A DNA stretch of 64,000 nucleotides from Eubacterium sp. MSJ-21 (GTDB lineage Bacteria; Bacillota; Clostridia; Lachnospirales; Lachnospiraceae), in the NCBI RefSeq assembly GCF_018918185.1, contig NZ_JAHLPZ010000012.1:1-64000 (forward strand), read 5' to 3'. The position numbers and the translations under genes were made by a program. This document shows positions 1 to 8,882 of this stretch, one piece after another. Below the pieces are notes generated by a model that searched no databases, was not told the DNA's origin, and saw only the letters and a program-made list of their open reading frames with translations. Each line of letters begins with the position of its first letter. The stretch's first letter is position 1.

Positions 1-29
1 AACCGCAGATAGTAATCACATCGAATCAT
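1..29 (-). CDS. Start of an unidentified ORF running off the left edge
   Basis: On the minus strand a strong GGAGG ribosome site (about 42-47) lies 12 bases before an ATG at 27-29, followed by an open frame reading MIRCDYYLR to the window edge. Only nine residues are visible, so no family can be named. It follows the truncated integrase and could be another gene of the same decayed element or the sequence that replaced the integrase 3' end. Confidence 0.22.
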
Positions 30-81
30 ATCACATAAAATACCTCCTTCTGCAAAAGTTATTGCAACAGATTTCTCTATT

Positions 82-375
82 TCATAACTTTTTTGTTGCG
101 TTAAGTTTTTCAATTAAAGGTTCTTTTGTAAGCCAAGTGTTGAGTTTGACATAATTTTTCACATCCTCTGTATACAGCTTCCAGAACTCTCCAAATGTCA
201 TATCCAGATTATTCTCCTGCCGTATTTTGTAATTACGCTCATAATCCAACGCTTCTCTTTTTGTTGCAAATCCTCTCTTCTTTATCTGTTTATTTTCCCC
301 GGTCCAGTCCTTACAATAGAATTTGACGAACCAGGTGCCTGTCTTACTGTCTTTATAAGCTGGCATATTCATCAT
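82..375 (-). pseudogene. Truncated tyrosine-recombinase integrase (N-terminal fragment)
   Basis: The 97-residue frame matches the N-terminus of phage or ICE tyrosine integrases: a three-stranded arm-type DNA-binding domain (about residues 5-50, with the usual GTWFVKF and ATKREA segments) followed by the start of the core-binding domain (TFGEFWKLYTEDVKNYVKLN, about residues 60-79). After LNTWLTKE the sequence leaves the family pattern and stops, so the catalytic domain with its R-H-R-Y residues is missing. I read it as a broken gene. The start is uncertain: ATGs sit at codons 1, 2 and 4 behind an AAGGAG site. It is one gene of an element remnant lying 3' of guaA. Confidence 0.6.
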
Positions 376-459
376 CTCCTTCTTTTCATATGCAAAAGCA
401 GATGCCTAAGCCGATATAACTTTTGCACCTGCCTCTGTCTCAATCTTCTTACCTGTTGC

Positions 460-645
460 TTATCCTGCATCACTCATACCATAAATGCGTTCTTCAAAAT
501 ATTTTCTGCTTACTTTTCCACGGATTACAATGTAACCCTTCTTTTCAAGTTCACTGTTGATCTGTCTCATAAGCTTGTATGCTGCGGATCTTGAAATTCC
601 AAGAATCTGCATCACATCTCCTACTTCTAAAAACTTTTCGTTCAT
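460..645 (-). CDS. Small HTH protein, excisionase-like
   Basis: A 61-residue protein with a MerR/Xis-type helix-turn-helix near the N-terminus (FLEVGDVMQILGISRSAAYK), then a basic stretch ending in a wing-like VIRGKVSRKYFEERIYG. Small proteins of this build are common beside tyrosine integrases in Firmicute conjugative elements, where they act in excision or regulation. Here it lies upstream of the integrase fragment on the same strand. Its function is inferred from fold and position. Since the integrase is broken it may no longer serve excision. Confidence 0.55.
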   Translation of the reverse strand: MNEKFLEVGDVMQILGISRSAAYKLMRQINSELEKKGYIVIRGKVSRKYFEERIYGMSDAG

Positions 646-871
646 GCCCTTTCACCACCTTTCCATTAAAATTTGTTTTGGCGTTTCTCCATACCAGTTC
701 TGCTGATGTCACAACCAGCCTCCTTACCTGAGATGATCTCCTGTAATACCGCCCGCTCCTGCTCGAGGTACTCGGTCCGCTTGGGGGAGTGTCTACATTC
801 GCTCGATTCCTATGAATGTCCTGGCAAATGCCTGTTAGATTTCTGATACCGCTCATTCAGTTGTTTTTTCA

Positions 872-923
872 ATACCATACCGTATAGATAATTGAATTGG
901 TATTATTCTATACCGTGCGGTAT
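872..923. promoter_or_regulatory. Operator-like palindromes between the divergent element genes
   Basis: The 396-base gap 646-1041 has no convincing gene. It contains a perfect inverted repeat ATACCG-TG-CGGTAT at 910-923, a related half-palindrome at 872-887 (ATACC..TACCGTAT), and the word ATTGAATTG beside each (891-899, 923-931). This is the layout expected for binding sites of the XRE repressor encoded just to the right. A TATACT -10-like box lies at 990-995, ahead of that repressor gene. The binding assignment is inference. Confidence 0.45.
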
Positions 924-1041
924 TGAATTGTCAAGTAGTTTTTCTAATGCTTTCGTATAGAAAAACTTCCATTTTCATTTTTTCCGTGTTATACTGTCTT
1001 TAACAGTCCATCAGGGACAGATAAACGGAGGTAACTACACT

Positions 1042-1590
1042 ATGACAATTGGTGAAAGAATAAAGAAAATACGGGTATTCCGTAAAATGACAATGGACGA
1101 GCTGGGCGGTGCACTTGGATTTGAAGGCAAAAATATGTCGGTCCGTATATCCCAGTATGAAACCGGTGCCCGCATTCCCGGTGAAGATATGATTCTAAAG
1201 CTTGCTGATGCTTTGCACTGCAATTACAAGGCAATCTCTGATTACAGCCTTGGTGCTGCTGAAGATATCATCGAAACACTTTTCTGGCTTGAAGAAAGTG
1301 CCACATCTCTCCCGGCACGTGGAAAAGGCACAAGATTTCCAGAGTATACAGCTCCCGGCAACCTGATTCATCTGACTGCAATGACACCTGCAAAACCTTC
1401 CGAGACTGCCAGACCAACTTACAATGAAGATGATTATGACAGTGCAGGCTCACCTGTCGCATTAACTTTTGAATATGGATTGGTAAATGATTTCCTTTCG
1501 GAATGGTGTGAAATGAAAACGAAATTAAATAATGGAGAGATTTCTCCTAACGAGTATTTTGAGTGGAAAATAACATGGCCTCATGCGTGA
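1042..1590 (+). CDS. XRE-family transcriptional regulator
   Basis: 182 residues. An N-terminal Cro/C1-type helix-turn-helix (about residues 3-62: IGERIKKIRVFRKMTMDELG, then IPGEDMILKLADALHCN) is followed by a region without a recognised domain, ending in EYFEWKITWP. The ATG follows a GGAGG site at about 1028-1032. It is transcribed away from the excisionase and integrase, as C1-like repressors of mobile elements usually are, and palindromes lie in the shared promoter region. It probably represses its own element; that role is inferred from layout. Confidence 0.7.
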   Translation: MTIGERIKKIRVFRKMTMDELGGALGFEGKNMSVRISQYETGARIPGEDMILKLADALHCNYKAISDYSLGAAEDIIETLFWLEESATSLPARGKGTRFPEYTAPGNLIHLTAMTPAKPSETARPTYNEDDYDSAGSPVALTFEYGLVNDFLSEWCEMKTKLNNGEISPNEYFEWKITWPHA

Positions 1591-1762
1591 AACATAATGT
1601 CATCCGCTGTGCACCATCTCGATTCCGCTTCGCTGCATCTCGATGGAGGGCGTTCGCCCTATATGAATAGAAACCTGCTGTCTATGGAATGCAAGCATTC
1701 CAAGCCATCAATTTTCTATTCCCGCACAACTCACTTTAGTACCAAAATAGTACCACAAGGCA

Positions 1763-1807
1763 AAAAACAAGCTCGCAAATGCCCATTTTACTAGGCTTTG
1801 CGAGCTT
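1763..1807 (-). terminator. Intrinsic terminator after guaA
   Basis: Read on the minus strand, an 11-bp stem (AAGCTCGCAAA at 1769-1779 pairing with 1797-1807) is followed by a run of T (GTTTTTTG). It starts 8 bases past the guaA stop. The gap 1591-1762 shows no gene. Confidence 0.75.
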
Positions 1808-1814
1808 TTGAAAA

Positions 1815-3356
1815 TTATTCAAACTCAATCGTTCCAGGCGGTTTACTCGTCAGATCATACATTACACGGTTTACGCCCTTTACTTCATTTATAATTCGTG
1901 TCATAACTTTCTGCAATACTTCAAATGGAATCTCGGAGCAATCAGCGGTCATGAAGTCACTGGTGTTGACTGCACGGAGTGCGATTGCATAGTCGTAGGT
2001 ACGCTCGTCGCCCATAACACCGACACTACGCATGTTGGTCAGTGCTGCGAAATACTGTCCAAGGTTCTTGGCAAGTCCTGCCTTGGCGATCTCCTCGCGG
2101 TAAATGTAATCTGCATCCTGCACGATTCGAACCTTATCTGCGGTTACTTCACCGATGATACGGATACCAAGTCCCGGTCCCGGGAATGGCTGGCGATATA
2201 CCAGGTATTCCGGAATGCCAAGCTCCAGACCGGCTTTTCTTACTTCGTCCTTGAAGAGCAGGCGCAGTGGTTCGATGATTTCCTTGAAATCAACATGATC
2301 TGGAAGTCCACCCACATTGTGGTGACTCTTGATGACTGCGGACTTTCCAAGTCCGGACTCGATTACGTCTGGATAGATTGTTCCCTGTACCAGGAAGTCT
2401 ACTGCACCGATTTTCTTCGCTTCTTCCTCGAATACACGGATGAACTCCTCGCCGATGATCTTACGTTTTGCTTCTGGCTCAGTAACGCCAGCTAACTTCT
2501 TATAATAACGCTCCTGTGCATTGACACGGATGAAGTTCAACTCGTATGGGCCATCCGGACCAAATACTGCCTCTACTTCATCGCCCTCATTCTTACGAAG
2601 TAAGCCGTGGTCAACGAATACACAGGTAAGCTGCTTTCCTACTGCCTTTGAGAGAAGAACGGCTGCCACAGATGAATCAACGCCACCAGACAGAGCACAT
2701 AATACCTTTCCATCTCCAACCTTCTCACGGATCTCACGGATGGTTGTCTCAACGAACGAATCCATCTTCCAGTCACCGGAGCATCCACATACGTTATAAA
2801 CGAAATTTGACAGCATCTTCTGTCCTTCTTCGGTATGCATAACCTCTGGATGGAACTGTGTCGCATACAATTTACGTTCCGGGCATTCCATTGCTGCAAC
2901 CGGACAGACAGGTGTCTTCGCAACAACCTTAAATCCCTCCGGTGCCTTTGAGATATAATCCGTGTGGCTCATCCAGCAGATTGTCTGTGATTTTACTCCC
3001 TGGAAGATAGCACTGCTGTTATCGACATCCACCTCTGTTCTGCCGTACTCGCTGACCGGTGCAGTTTCGACTGTACCTCCAAGCATATATGCCATCAACT
3101 GCGAGCCATAGCAGATTCCGAGAATTGGAATTCCCAAATCAAATATTTCCTTCTGATAGCGTGGCGAATCCTCGCCATACACACTATTCGGACCACCCGT
3201 GAAAATGATTCCCTTTGGATTCATTTCCTTGATCTTGTCGAGCGACAAGGTGTACGGATGCACCTCTGCATACACATTACATTCACGGACACGACGTGCG
3301 ATCAACTGGTTGTACTGACCACCAAAATCAAGCACGATAATCATTTCCTTATTCAT
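1815..3356 (-). CDS. guaA: GMP synthase (glutamine-hydrolysing)
   Basis: Converts XMP to GMP with ATP and glutamine, the last step of guanine nucleotide synthesis, in the cytosol. The 513-residue protein is the normal full length. It has the class I amidotransferase domain with nucleophile Cys82 in GICYGSQL and the His169/Glu171 pair in FHPEV, then the ATP pyrophosphatase domain with P-loop SGGVDSS (223-229), and the conserved C-terminus ending [19 protein letters not shown] ribosome site precedes the ATG. The gene stands alone with its own terminator. Its 3' end is a known integration target for genomic islands in many bacteria, which fits the element remnant to the left, although the 3' end here encodes a normal C-terminus. 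Confidence 0.97.
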   Translation of the reverse strand: MNKEMIIVLDFGGQYNQLIARRVRECNVYAEVHPYTLSLDKIKEMNPKGIIFTGGPNSVYGEDSPRYQKEIFDLGIPILGICYGSQLMAYMLGGTVETAPVSEYGRTEVDVDNSSAIFQGVKSQTICWMSHTDYISKAPEGFKVVAKTPVCPVAAMECPERKLYATQFHPEVMHTEEGQKMLSNFVYNVCGCSGDWKMDSFVETTIREIREKVGDGKVLCALSGGVDSSVAAVLLSKAVGKQLTCVFVDHGLLRKNEGDEVEAVFGPDGPYELNFIRVNAQERYYKKLAGVTEPEAKRKIIGEEFIRVFEEEAKKIGAVDFLVQGTIYPDVIESGLGKSAVIKSHHNVGGLPDHVDFKEIIEPLRLLFKDEVRKAGLELGIPEYLVYRQPFPGPGLGIRIIGEVTADKVRIVQDADYIYREEIAKAGLAKNLGQYFAALTNMRSVGVMGDERTYDYAIALRAVNTSDFMTADCSEIPFEVLQKVMTRIINEVKGVNRVMYDLTSKPPGTIEFE

Positions 3357-3401
3357 GTGCGTCTCCCTTCTTCTCTTAATTTATTGTTATATTCTATAAG
3401 A

Positions 3402-3446
3402 AAATAAGCAAGAGTCCTATCTTTCGATAAAACCCCTGCTTATTAT
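3402..3446 (-). terminator. Terminator after ctpA
   Basis: On the minus strand AATAAGCA pairs with TGCTTATT through an imperfect stem and is followed by a T-rich stretch. It begins just after the ctpA stop and separates it from guaA. Confidence 0.6.
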
Positions 3447-3447
3447 A

Positions 3448-4710
3448 CTAATTATTCAGCATCTCTGCAATAACTTCCTGCGCTTTTTGTAACTGTGTAT
3501 CATCTGCACGGTCAATATTGACTGCGGATGTCTGTCCATCCGGAAGCTCTACCTCATAATCCGGAGTTATTCCCTTCTTATGAATATCATTGCCATTTGG
3601 AGTGAAATACTTTGCAATCGTAAGCTTCACAGCTGTTCCATCGGAAAGCGGAATGACCGACTGAACAATTCCTTTACCGAACGTCGTTGTGCCAACTAAC
3701 TTTGCCTTACCGGAATCCTGCATTGCACCAGAGAAAATCTCAGATGCGCTGGCACTGTTACCATTTACAAGTACAACCAGCGGAATATCCACGCTGTGCT
3801 TTCCACTATCCTTGTACTCGCCAATCACATTTCCATCACGATCCTTCGTAGATACAATCACACCATCATCCATAATATAATCGCACATATCCACAACCGC
3901 TGTCAGAAGTCCGCCTGGATTATCACGCAGATCAATAATTACAGCCTTAGCACCATTTGCCTGTACTTCATCCATGGCATCCTCAAATTCCTGTGCCGTG
4001 TTATCATTAAACTGTGTAACTGCAATATAACCGACCTGATCATCCAGCATTTCATTTTCCACCGTATAATTCTCCACTGTACGGCGTTCTACGTCAAACT
4101 CCAGATAATCCGGTTCACCCTGACGATAAATCTTCAAATGTGCCTTCGTGCCTTCTTTCCCACGAATCATATCTACAACCACAGAAAGTTCCTGATCGGT
4201 AATCTCCGTGTCATCTACCTGTACTAAGACATCGCCTGCCTTAAGTCCGGCTTCCTCTGCCGGGCTGTTTTTGATCGGACGCACAATCTCCACACGCATA
4301 TCGGAATTCATCGTCACAACTGCACCAATACCAACATACTCACCGGAAGTATCTTCCTGTAACTCAGCATACTCTTCCTTTGTATAATATACAGAATATG
4401 GATCATCCAGACCTTCCATAATTCCGTCATATAATGCCTCTTCCTGCTTATCCCGGTCAACATCAAAATAATAATACTTATCAATCAGAGAATTGATTTC
4501 ATCCACCTTTTTTGCTACCGAACTGTCCTCCCACAGATCCGATGCAACAACGGACTCCGAATTTGACGGTGTTCCATCCGTTTCTGTCTGTACATCGATG
4601 GACTCCCGTGTATTTTTCTTCGACTCGGTCTGCTCACTACAGCCAATACAAACTACAGATAACATAGTTGCCAGAACCAAAGCCCATAGTTTTTTCATAT
4701 TCTTTTTCAC
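3448..4710 (-). CDS. ctpA: S41-family C-terminal processing protease, lipoprotein-like
   Basis: A secreted serine protease of the CtpA/Prc family that trims proteins at their C-termini. The 420 residues begin with a signal sequence and a lipobox-like VCIGC, so it is probably anchored to the outer face of the membrane. A PDZ domain spans about 115-195 and the S41 catalytic core follows, with Ser in GNSASASEIF and Lys in TTFGKGIVQS, the Ser-Lys dyad of this family. The start used is a GTG; an ATG four codons later is possible. It lies directly downstream of an M23 peptidase and ftsEX, an order often seen in Firmicutes, and probably works in envelope turnover. Confidence 0.93.
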   Translation of the reverse strand: MKKNMKKLWALVLATMLSVVCIGCSEQTESKKNTRESIDVQTETDGTPSNSESVVASDLWEDSSVAKKVDEINSLIDKYYYFDVDRDKQEEALYDGIMEGLDDPYSVYYTKEEYAELQEDTSGEYVGIGAVVTMNSDMRVEIVRPIKNSPAEEAGLKAGDVLVQVDDTEITDQELSVVVDMIRGKEGTKAHLKIYRQGEPDYLEFDVERRTVENYTVENEMLDDQVGYIAVTQFNDNTAQEFEDAMDEVQANGAKAVIIDLRDNPGGLLTAVVDMCDYIMDDGVIVSTKDRDGNVIGEYKDSGKHSVDIPLVVLVNGNSASASEIFSGAMQDSGKAKLVGTTTFGKGIVQSVIPLSDGTAVKLTIAKYFTPNGNDIHKKGITPDYEVELPDGQTSAVNIDRADDTQLQKAQEVIAEMLNN

Positions 4711-4746
4711 GTCTAGTTTTACACTCCTTTTATCTTGCGCTTCATC

Positions 4747-5934
4747 TTACTGTAAATAAGGCAATGGGTCAACATAACTACCATCGATTCTTAATCCAAG
4801 ATGACAGTGTGGACCGGTAGAATTTCCGGTACTTCCCGCAAGTGCAATAACCTGTCCACGTGATACGGTTTCTCCAACGCTCACACACAGGCTTGAGTTA
4901 TGCATATATGTTGTCGACATAGAAGCGCTATGCGCAATTGTCACATAATTTCCCATAGAACTTGAATATGCTGCCGCAATCACCGTTCCAGCCTCGCATG
5001 CTACAATCGGTGTTCCAGCCGGACATCCAATATCCAATCCCTGATGATATCTTGAACCGATACCACCAGGACTCTCTCTCGGTCCAAATCTGGAAGTAAT
5101 GGTTCCGCCAGTTGATACCGGCCACTGTAAACTGCCACCCGTATACGTAATCTGTACATCGGAAGGTGCGGTGTTTCCTGCTGCAGCCGCCGCTGCCTGT
5201 TGCTGTCTGTAAGCCTCCTCTGCAGCCGCGATTGCCTGATTTGTTGCCTCGATATCTTTCTCCAGTTCTGCAATCGTTGCCTCATAATCACCAATCGATG
5301 ATTCATAGTTAGCAACCTGCACCTGCTTGCCTTCAATCATAACCTCAACAGCTGCTTTGTTGTCTTCCACTTCCAGTTTAATATCTTCGACATCCTGCAG
5401 ATCCTGTTCCAGACCTGCCTTTGTATCTGCAATTGTCTGACGTGTTTCAACCAGATCATCAAACATATTCTTATCATAAGAATAAATCTGATCCGCATAC
5501 TCCGTCTGATTTACAATATCTGAAATATCAGATGTTGAAAAGAGGACATCCAGATATGACGGATTACCATTTTCATACGAATACTTGATTCGTTCCTTCA
5601 TCGCAGCATACTGTTCCTGTTCCTTTTCCTGCGCTGCTGTAAGCTCAACCTGTTTTGTCTCAATATCGGATTCGAGCTGTGCCTGCTGTGCCTCCAGATC
5701 AGTGATTTCATTTGTGTATTCTGTCACCTGCGCATCCAGTTCTGCTATTGCATCCAGAATCGAATTCTGTTCTTTCTCCAGCTGTGCAAGAACGGCTTCT
5801 GCCTCTTCCTTCTTGCTTTCTTTCTGATCCTTCTGATCCTTCAAGTCCGAAATACTAGTCGCATTTACTGTCATACTCATGCTTCCAGCTACAGCAAATG
5901 CAATAATTACTCTTATGAGTTTTTTACACTTCAT
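4747..5934 (-). CDS. Coiled-coil M23 (LytM) peptidoglycan hydrolase
   Basis: 395 residues: signal peptide (1-25), a long coiled coil rich in Glu, Gln and Ala (about 30-245), a short Ala-rich linker and a C-terminal M23 domain (about 275-395). The zinc-binding residues are visible in HQGLD and HCHLG. The build is that of PcsB, CwlO and EnvC, endopeptidases that cleave peptidoglycan cross-bridges and are switched on by FtsEX through the coiled coil. It starts 11 bases after ftsX in the same operon, with a good AGGAGGG site, so FtsEX is the expected activator. This is inference from family and neighbours. Confidence 0.9.
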   Translation of the reverse strand: MKCKKLIRVIIAFAVAGSMSMTVNATSISDLKDQKDQKESKKEEAEAVLAQLEKEQNSILDAIAELDAQVTEYTNEITDLEAQQAQLESDIETKQVELTAAQEKEQEQYAAMKERIKYSYENGNPSYLDVLFSTSDISDIVNQTEYADQIYSYDKNMFDDLVETRQTIADTKAGLEQDLQDVEDIKLEVEDNKAAVEVMIEGKQVQVANYESSIGDYEATIAELEKDIEATNQAIAAAEEAYRQQQAAAAAAGNTAPSDVQITYTGGSLQWPVSTGGTITSRFGPRESPGGIGSRYHQGLDIGCPAGTPIVACEAGTVIAAAYSSSMGNYVTIAHSASMSTTYMHNSSLCVSVGETVSRGQVIALAGSTGNSTGPHCHLGLRIDGSYVDPLPYLQ

Positions 5935-5945
5935 ATGCTTCCCTC

Positions 5946-6854
5946 CTAGACTTTCAAATGTTTCCGTGTTGTCAATAAACTGCCAATCAAACCAAGTCCG
6001 ATACCAATACCCGCAGATAACGGAATCAAAACTGCAAAGATCTCCTTAGCCGGTACAAATGCAAATAAATTCTGAACCACAGAGAATCTGCCAATGATAT
6101 ATTGCACAACTGTATCATACATATAGTAGATCAATACAAGCGGAATGAGCGAACCTACAAGACCAATTACCACACCTTCCACAATAAATGGTGCACGTAC
6201 AAAAAAGTTTGTCGCACCAATCAGTTTCATGATACCGATTTCTTCCTTACGCACTGTAATACCAATTGTGATAGTATTGCTGATCAGGAAGATTGATACC
6301 AATAACAAAATAACGATAATTCCAATAGACGCGTAGCTCACTACACTGTTCAATGCAGCGACGCCATCTGCTGTCACCTCAGAGCTCAGAACCTTACGAA
6401 CGCCTGTCAGCCCCTTCAGATATTGTACAAACTCTGCCTGATTAGAAAGATCCTTCAATGTAATCTTATACGATGCACTGTTTTTCAAAGGATTGTCTCC
6501 CTGAAATGCATCTATCGCTGCCTGTGGGTCGTCGAATTTTTCTTCTGCATACTGCTTCCACGCCTCATCTGCCGAAATGAAATCCAATGTATTGACCTCA
6601 TCACGTAAACGGATCTGCTGCCCGATCATCGTGATATTCTCATCGGTCACACCTTCATCAAAGAATACAGAAATCGTAACTGTATTCTCCAAATCCGTCA
6701 TCGCAGTACGGAAATTCACAATCACACAATAAAATAAACCAAACAAGAACAGACAGGAAACGATTGTTCCGATGGATGCCAATGAGAACAAAAGGTTTCT
6801 TCTAATATTTTTAATACCCTGTCTGATACTATACATGAATGAACTAATCCTCAT
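5946..6854 (-). CDS. ftsX: Cell-division ABC transporter permease FtsX
   Basis: Membrane partner of FtsE. The protein has one N-terminal transmembrane helix (after IRRNLLFSLASIG), a large extracellular loop (about residues 60-160) that contacts the hydrolase, and three C-terminal helices, the FtsX topology. I choose the ATG at 6854 (MRISSFMYS) because AAAGGTGGG lies about seven bases before it; an ATG eight codons upstream lacks a site. The gene overlaps the end of ftsE by 11 bases, implying coupled translation. FtsX carries the conformational signal that turns on the downstream M23 hydrolase during growth or division. Confidence 0.92.
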   Translation of the reverse strand: MRISSFMYSIRQGIKNIRRNLLFSLASIGTIVSCLFLFGLFYCVIVNFRTAMTDLENTVTISVFFDEGVTDENITMIGQQIRLRDEVNTLDFISADEAWKQYAEEKFDDPQAAIDAFQGDNPLKNSASYKITLKDLSNQAEFVQYLKGLTGVRKVLSSEVTADGVAALNSVVSYASIGIIVILLLVSIFLISNTITIGITVRKEEIGIMKLIGATNFFVRAPFIVEGVVIGLVGSLIPLVLIYYMYDTVVQYIIGRFSVVQNLFAFVPAKEIFAVLIPLSAGIGIGLGLIGSLLTTRKHLKV

Positions 6855-7533
6855 CGATATACCCACCTTTTTGCTCATCGCTGATTATTTCGCCATGCTT
6901 CAACGTAATTACACGTTTCTTCATCATATTGACGATTTCTTTGTTATGCGTTACAACCACAACGGTTGTTCCCTTCTTATTGACATCCTCCAGAAGTCGC
7001 ATAATTTCCCATGAATTCTTTGGATCCAGATTTCCAGTTGGCTCATCCGCAAGCAAAATCTCCGGTTTATTTACCAATGCTCTTGCAAGTGCCACTCTCT
7101 GCTGCTCACCACCGGATAACTGCTTCGGAAATGATTTGTACTTATCTGCAAGTCCAACCAGTGTCAGCATCGCAGGCACCTGACGACGGATATACCGGCT
7201 CGGTGTCTCAATAACACGCTGTGCAAATGCAACATTCTCATATACAGTCCGGTCCTTCAGCAGACGGAAGTTCTGGAATACAACTCCGATCTTTCGTCGG
7301 ATCTTTGGTATATTTTTTCTCTTTAATTTACTGTAATCCGTATCTGCCACCCGAATCTTACCGGAGGTTGGATCTAATTCCTTTAACAACAGCTTAATCA
7401 ATGTTGTCTTACCAGATCCGGAAGATCCTACAATAAATACGAATTCACCTTTTTCTATTTTCAAACTCACATCGTTCAAGGCATACGTCTTACTAGCCGG
7501 ATACCGCATCTTCACATGACTCAGTTCTAACAT
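6844..7533 (-). CDS. ftsE: Cell-division ATP-binding protein FtsE
   Basis: 229 residues, the usual FtsE length. It has the ABC ATPase motifs: Walker A GSSGSGKTT (about 36-44), signature LSGGEQQRV and Walker B ILLADEPTG with the NLDP D-loop. FtsE powers FtsX from the cytosolic side and controls cell-wall hydrolysis rather than transport. A strong AAGGAG site precedes the ATG. It is the first gene of ftsE-ftsX-M23 hydrolase, probably continuing into ctpA. Confidence 0.95.
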   Translation of the reverse strand: MLELSHVKMRYPASKTYALNDVSLKIEKGEFVFIVGSSGSGKTTLIKLLLKELDPTSGKIRVADTDYSKLKRKNIPKIRRKIGVVFQNFRLLKDRTVYENVAFAQRVIETPSRYIRRQVPAMLTLVGLADKYKSFPKQLSGGEQQRVALARALVNKPEILLADEPTGNLDPKNSWEIMRLLEDVNKKGTTVVVVTHNKEIVNMMKKRVITLKHGEIISDEQKGGYIDED

Positions 7534-7564
7534 CTTACTATCTATCTCCTTTTTGGCATCTTTC

Positions 7565-8653
7565 CTAGTACTCTAGCGATTCCATATACTTCATGTATTT
7601 CACAACCATAAGGGCGATTTTAAATGTAATGGCATCTTCAAATACGCGAAGGTCAAGTCCGGTACTCTTCTGAAGTTTATCCAGACGATAAACCAGAGTA
7701 TTTCGATGAATATACAACTGACGGGATGTTTCAGACACATTCAAGCTGTTCTCAAAGAACTTATTGATCGTCATCAATGTCTCCTCATCGAACTCATCCG
7801 GTGATTTTCCATCAAAAATCTCCTTGATAAACATTTTGCAAAGCGGAAGCGGTAACTGATAAATCAATCGGCCAATTCCAAGATTGCTGTATGCAATAAT
7901 CTTTCTGTCACTGTAGAAAATCTTTCCTACATCCAAAGCAAGCTTTGCTTCCTTATATGAACGGGATACTTCCTTGATCTCGTTGACAATCGTACCATAT
8001 GCAACATTGACGGATGACATAGCTTCCGTATTCAGCATATCCACGATCACCTTTGCAGTCTTTCGCATATCATCATACGTTTCACTCGGTTTTACTTCCT
8101 TCACCAGAATGATATTCTTCTCATCCACCGCCGTAATGAAATCCTTTGTCTTGCTGGAGAACAGAGTTCTGACTGTCTCCAATGCATTGGTATCCTTCTC
8201 CGTCTTTGTCTCAATAATAAATACAATTCTCTTTACATCCGTCTCGATATGTAACTTTTTTGCACGATTATAAATATCTACCAAAAGCAGATTGTCAAGC
8301 AGAAGGTTTTTAATAAAGTTATCCTTATCAAAGCGTTCCTTGTATGCTACCAGAAGATTCTGGATCTGGAAAGTCGCCATCTTTCCAATCATATATACAT
8401 CCTCGGCATCCCCTTTTGCCAGTATTACATATTCCAGTTCGTTCTCATCATACACTTTAAAGAACTGAAAGCCACGAATCACCTGGCTGTCTGCGGCGGA
8501 TTCTGAGAATTTTACAACCTCATCCTCATATTCTTCCATTCCACGCATCGTTGTCGCAAGTATCTTACCTTCCGTATCCATCACGCAGAGTTCCACTCTT
8601 GTAATCGATTTAATTCCGGTAACTGTATCCTGCAGTATCTGATTCGAAATCAT
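7565..8653 (-). CDS. PucR/CdaR-type transcriptional regulator
   Basis: The C-terminal 60 residues hold the PucR/CdaR helix-turn-helix (NVSETSRQLYIHRNTLVYRL, then a second helix pair FEDAITFKIALM). The N-terminal part (ILQDTVTGIKSITRVELCVM) resembles the diacid-sensing domain of CdaR, so a small organic acid or sugar acid may be the ligand. I start at the ATG at 8653, preceded by AGGGGTGG, rather than the 19-codon-longer frame. It sits alone between ftsE and msmK, 31 bases upstream of ftsE. Target genes cannot be told from the sequence. Confidence 0.8.
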   Translation of the reverse strand: MISNQILQDTVTGIKSITRVELCVMDTEGKILATTMRGMEEYEDEVVKFSESAADSQVIRGFQFFKVYDENELEYVILAKGDAEDVYMIGKMATFQIQNLLVAYKERFDKDNFIKNLLLDNLLLVDIYNRAKKLHIETDVKRIVFIIETKTEKDTNALETVRTLFSSKTKDFITAVDEKNIILVKEVKPSETYDDMRKTAKVIVDMLNTEAMSSVNVAYGTIVNEIKEVSRSYKEAKLALDVGKIFYSDRKIIAYSNLGIGRLIYQLPLPLCKMFIKEIFDGKSPDEFDEETLMTINKFFENSLNVSETSRQLYIHRNTLVYRLDKLQKSTGLDLRVFEDAITFKIALMVVKYMKYMESLEY

Positions 8654-8799
8654 TCGTCCACCCCTATTCTTTGTTGTGAATTTAAAAATTCTGTAACAAA
8701 ATTGTAACATTTGTGTATTTCTCTGTCAATGTTAAATATTTTCCATACACTTAACATTACCTATACTCATACAAAGTACATTCTACACGAAAAATGCGA

Positions 8800-8840
8800 A
8801 AAAAAAAAGAGGAAACGCATAATTTTTATGCATTTCCTCT
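8800..8840 (-). terminator. Terminator after the msmK-like gene
   Basis: On the minus strand a 13-bp imperfect stem (GAGGAAATGCATA with TATGCGTTTCCTC) is followed by nine or more T. It lies about 40 bases past the ABC ATPase stop. Confidence 0.85.
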
Positions 8841-8882
8841 GAAAAATCACACTTTGTTCAAATTTTAGAACCAAGCACCTGA

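Noticed and set aside
551-856. 101-residue minus-strand frame over the excisionase-like gene and its upstream region
   Set aside because: It overlaps the small HTH gene out of frame, has no ribosome site or recognisable domain, and is rich in Arg and Ser as shadow frames are.
1690-1760. Leftover 3' end of the integrase gene (GGTAC-rich stretch)
   Set aside because: A short reading ending YYFGTK is suggestive of an integrase tail but too short and out of expected order relative to the N-terminal fragment to support.
3357-3447. Purine riboswitch ahead of guaA
   Set aside because: Only about 90 bases are available, most of them the ctpA terminator; no purine aptamer pairing or conserved loop bases are seen.
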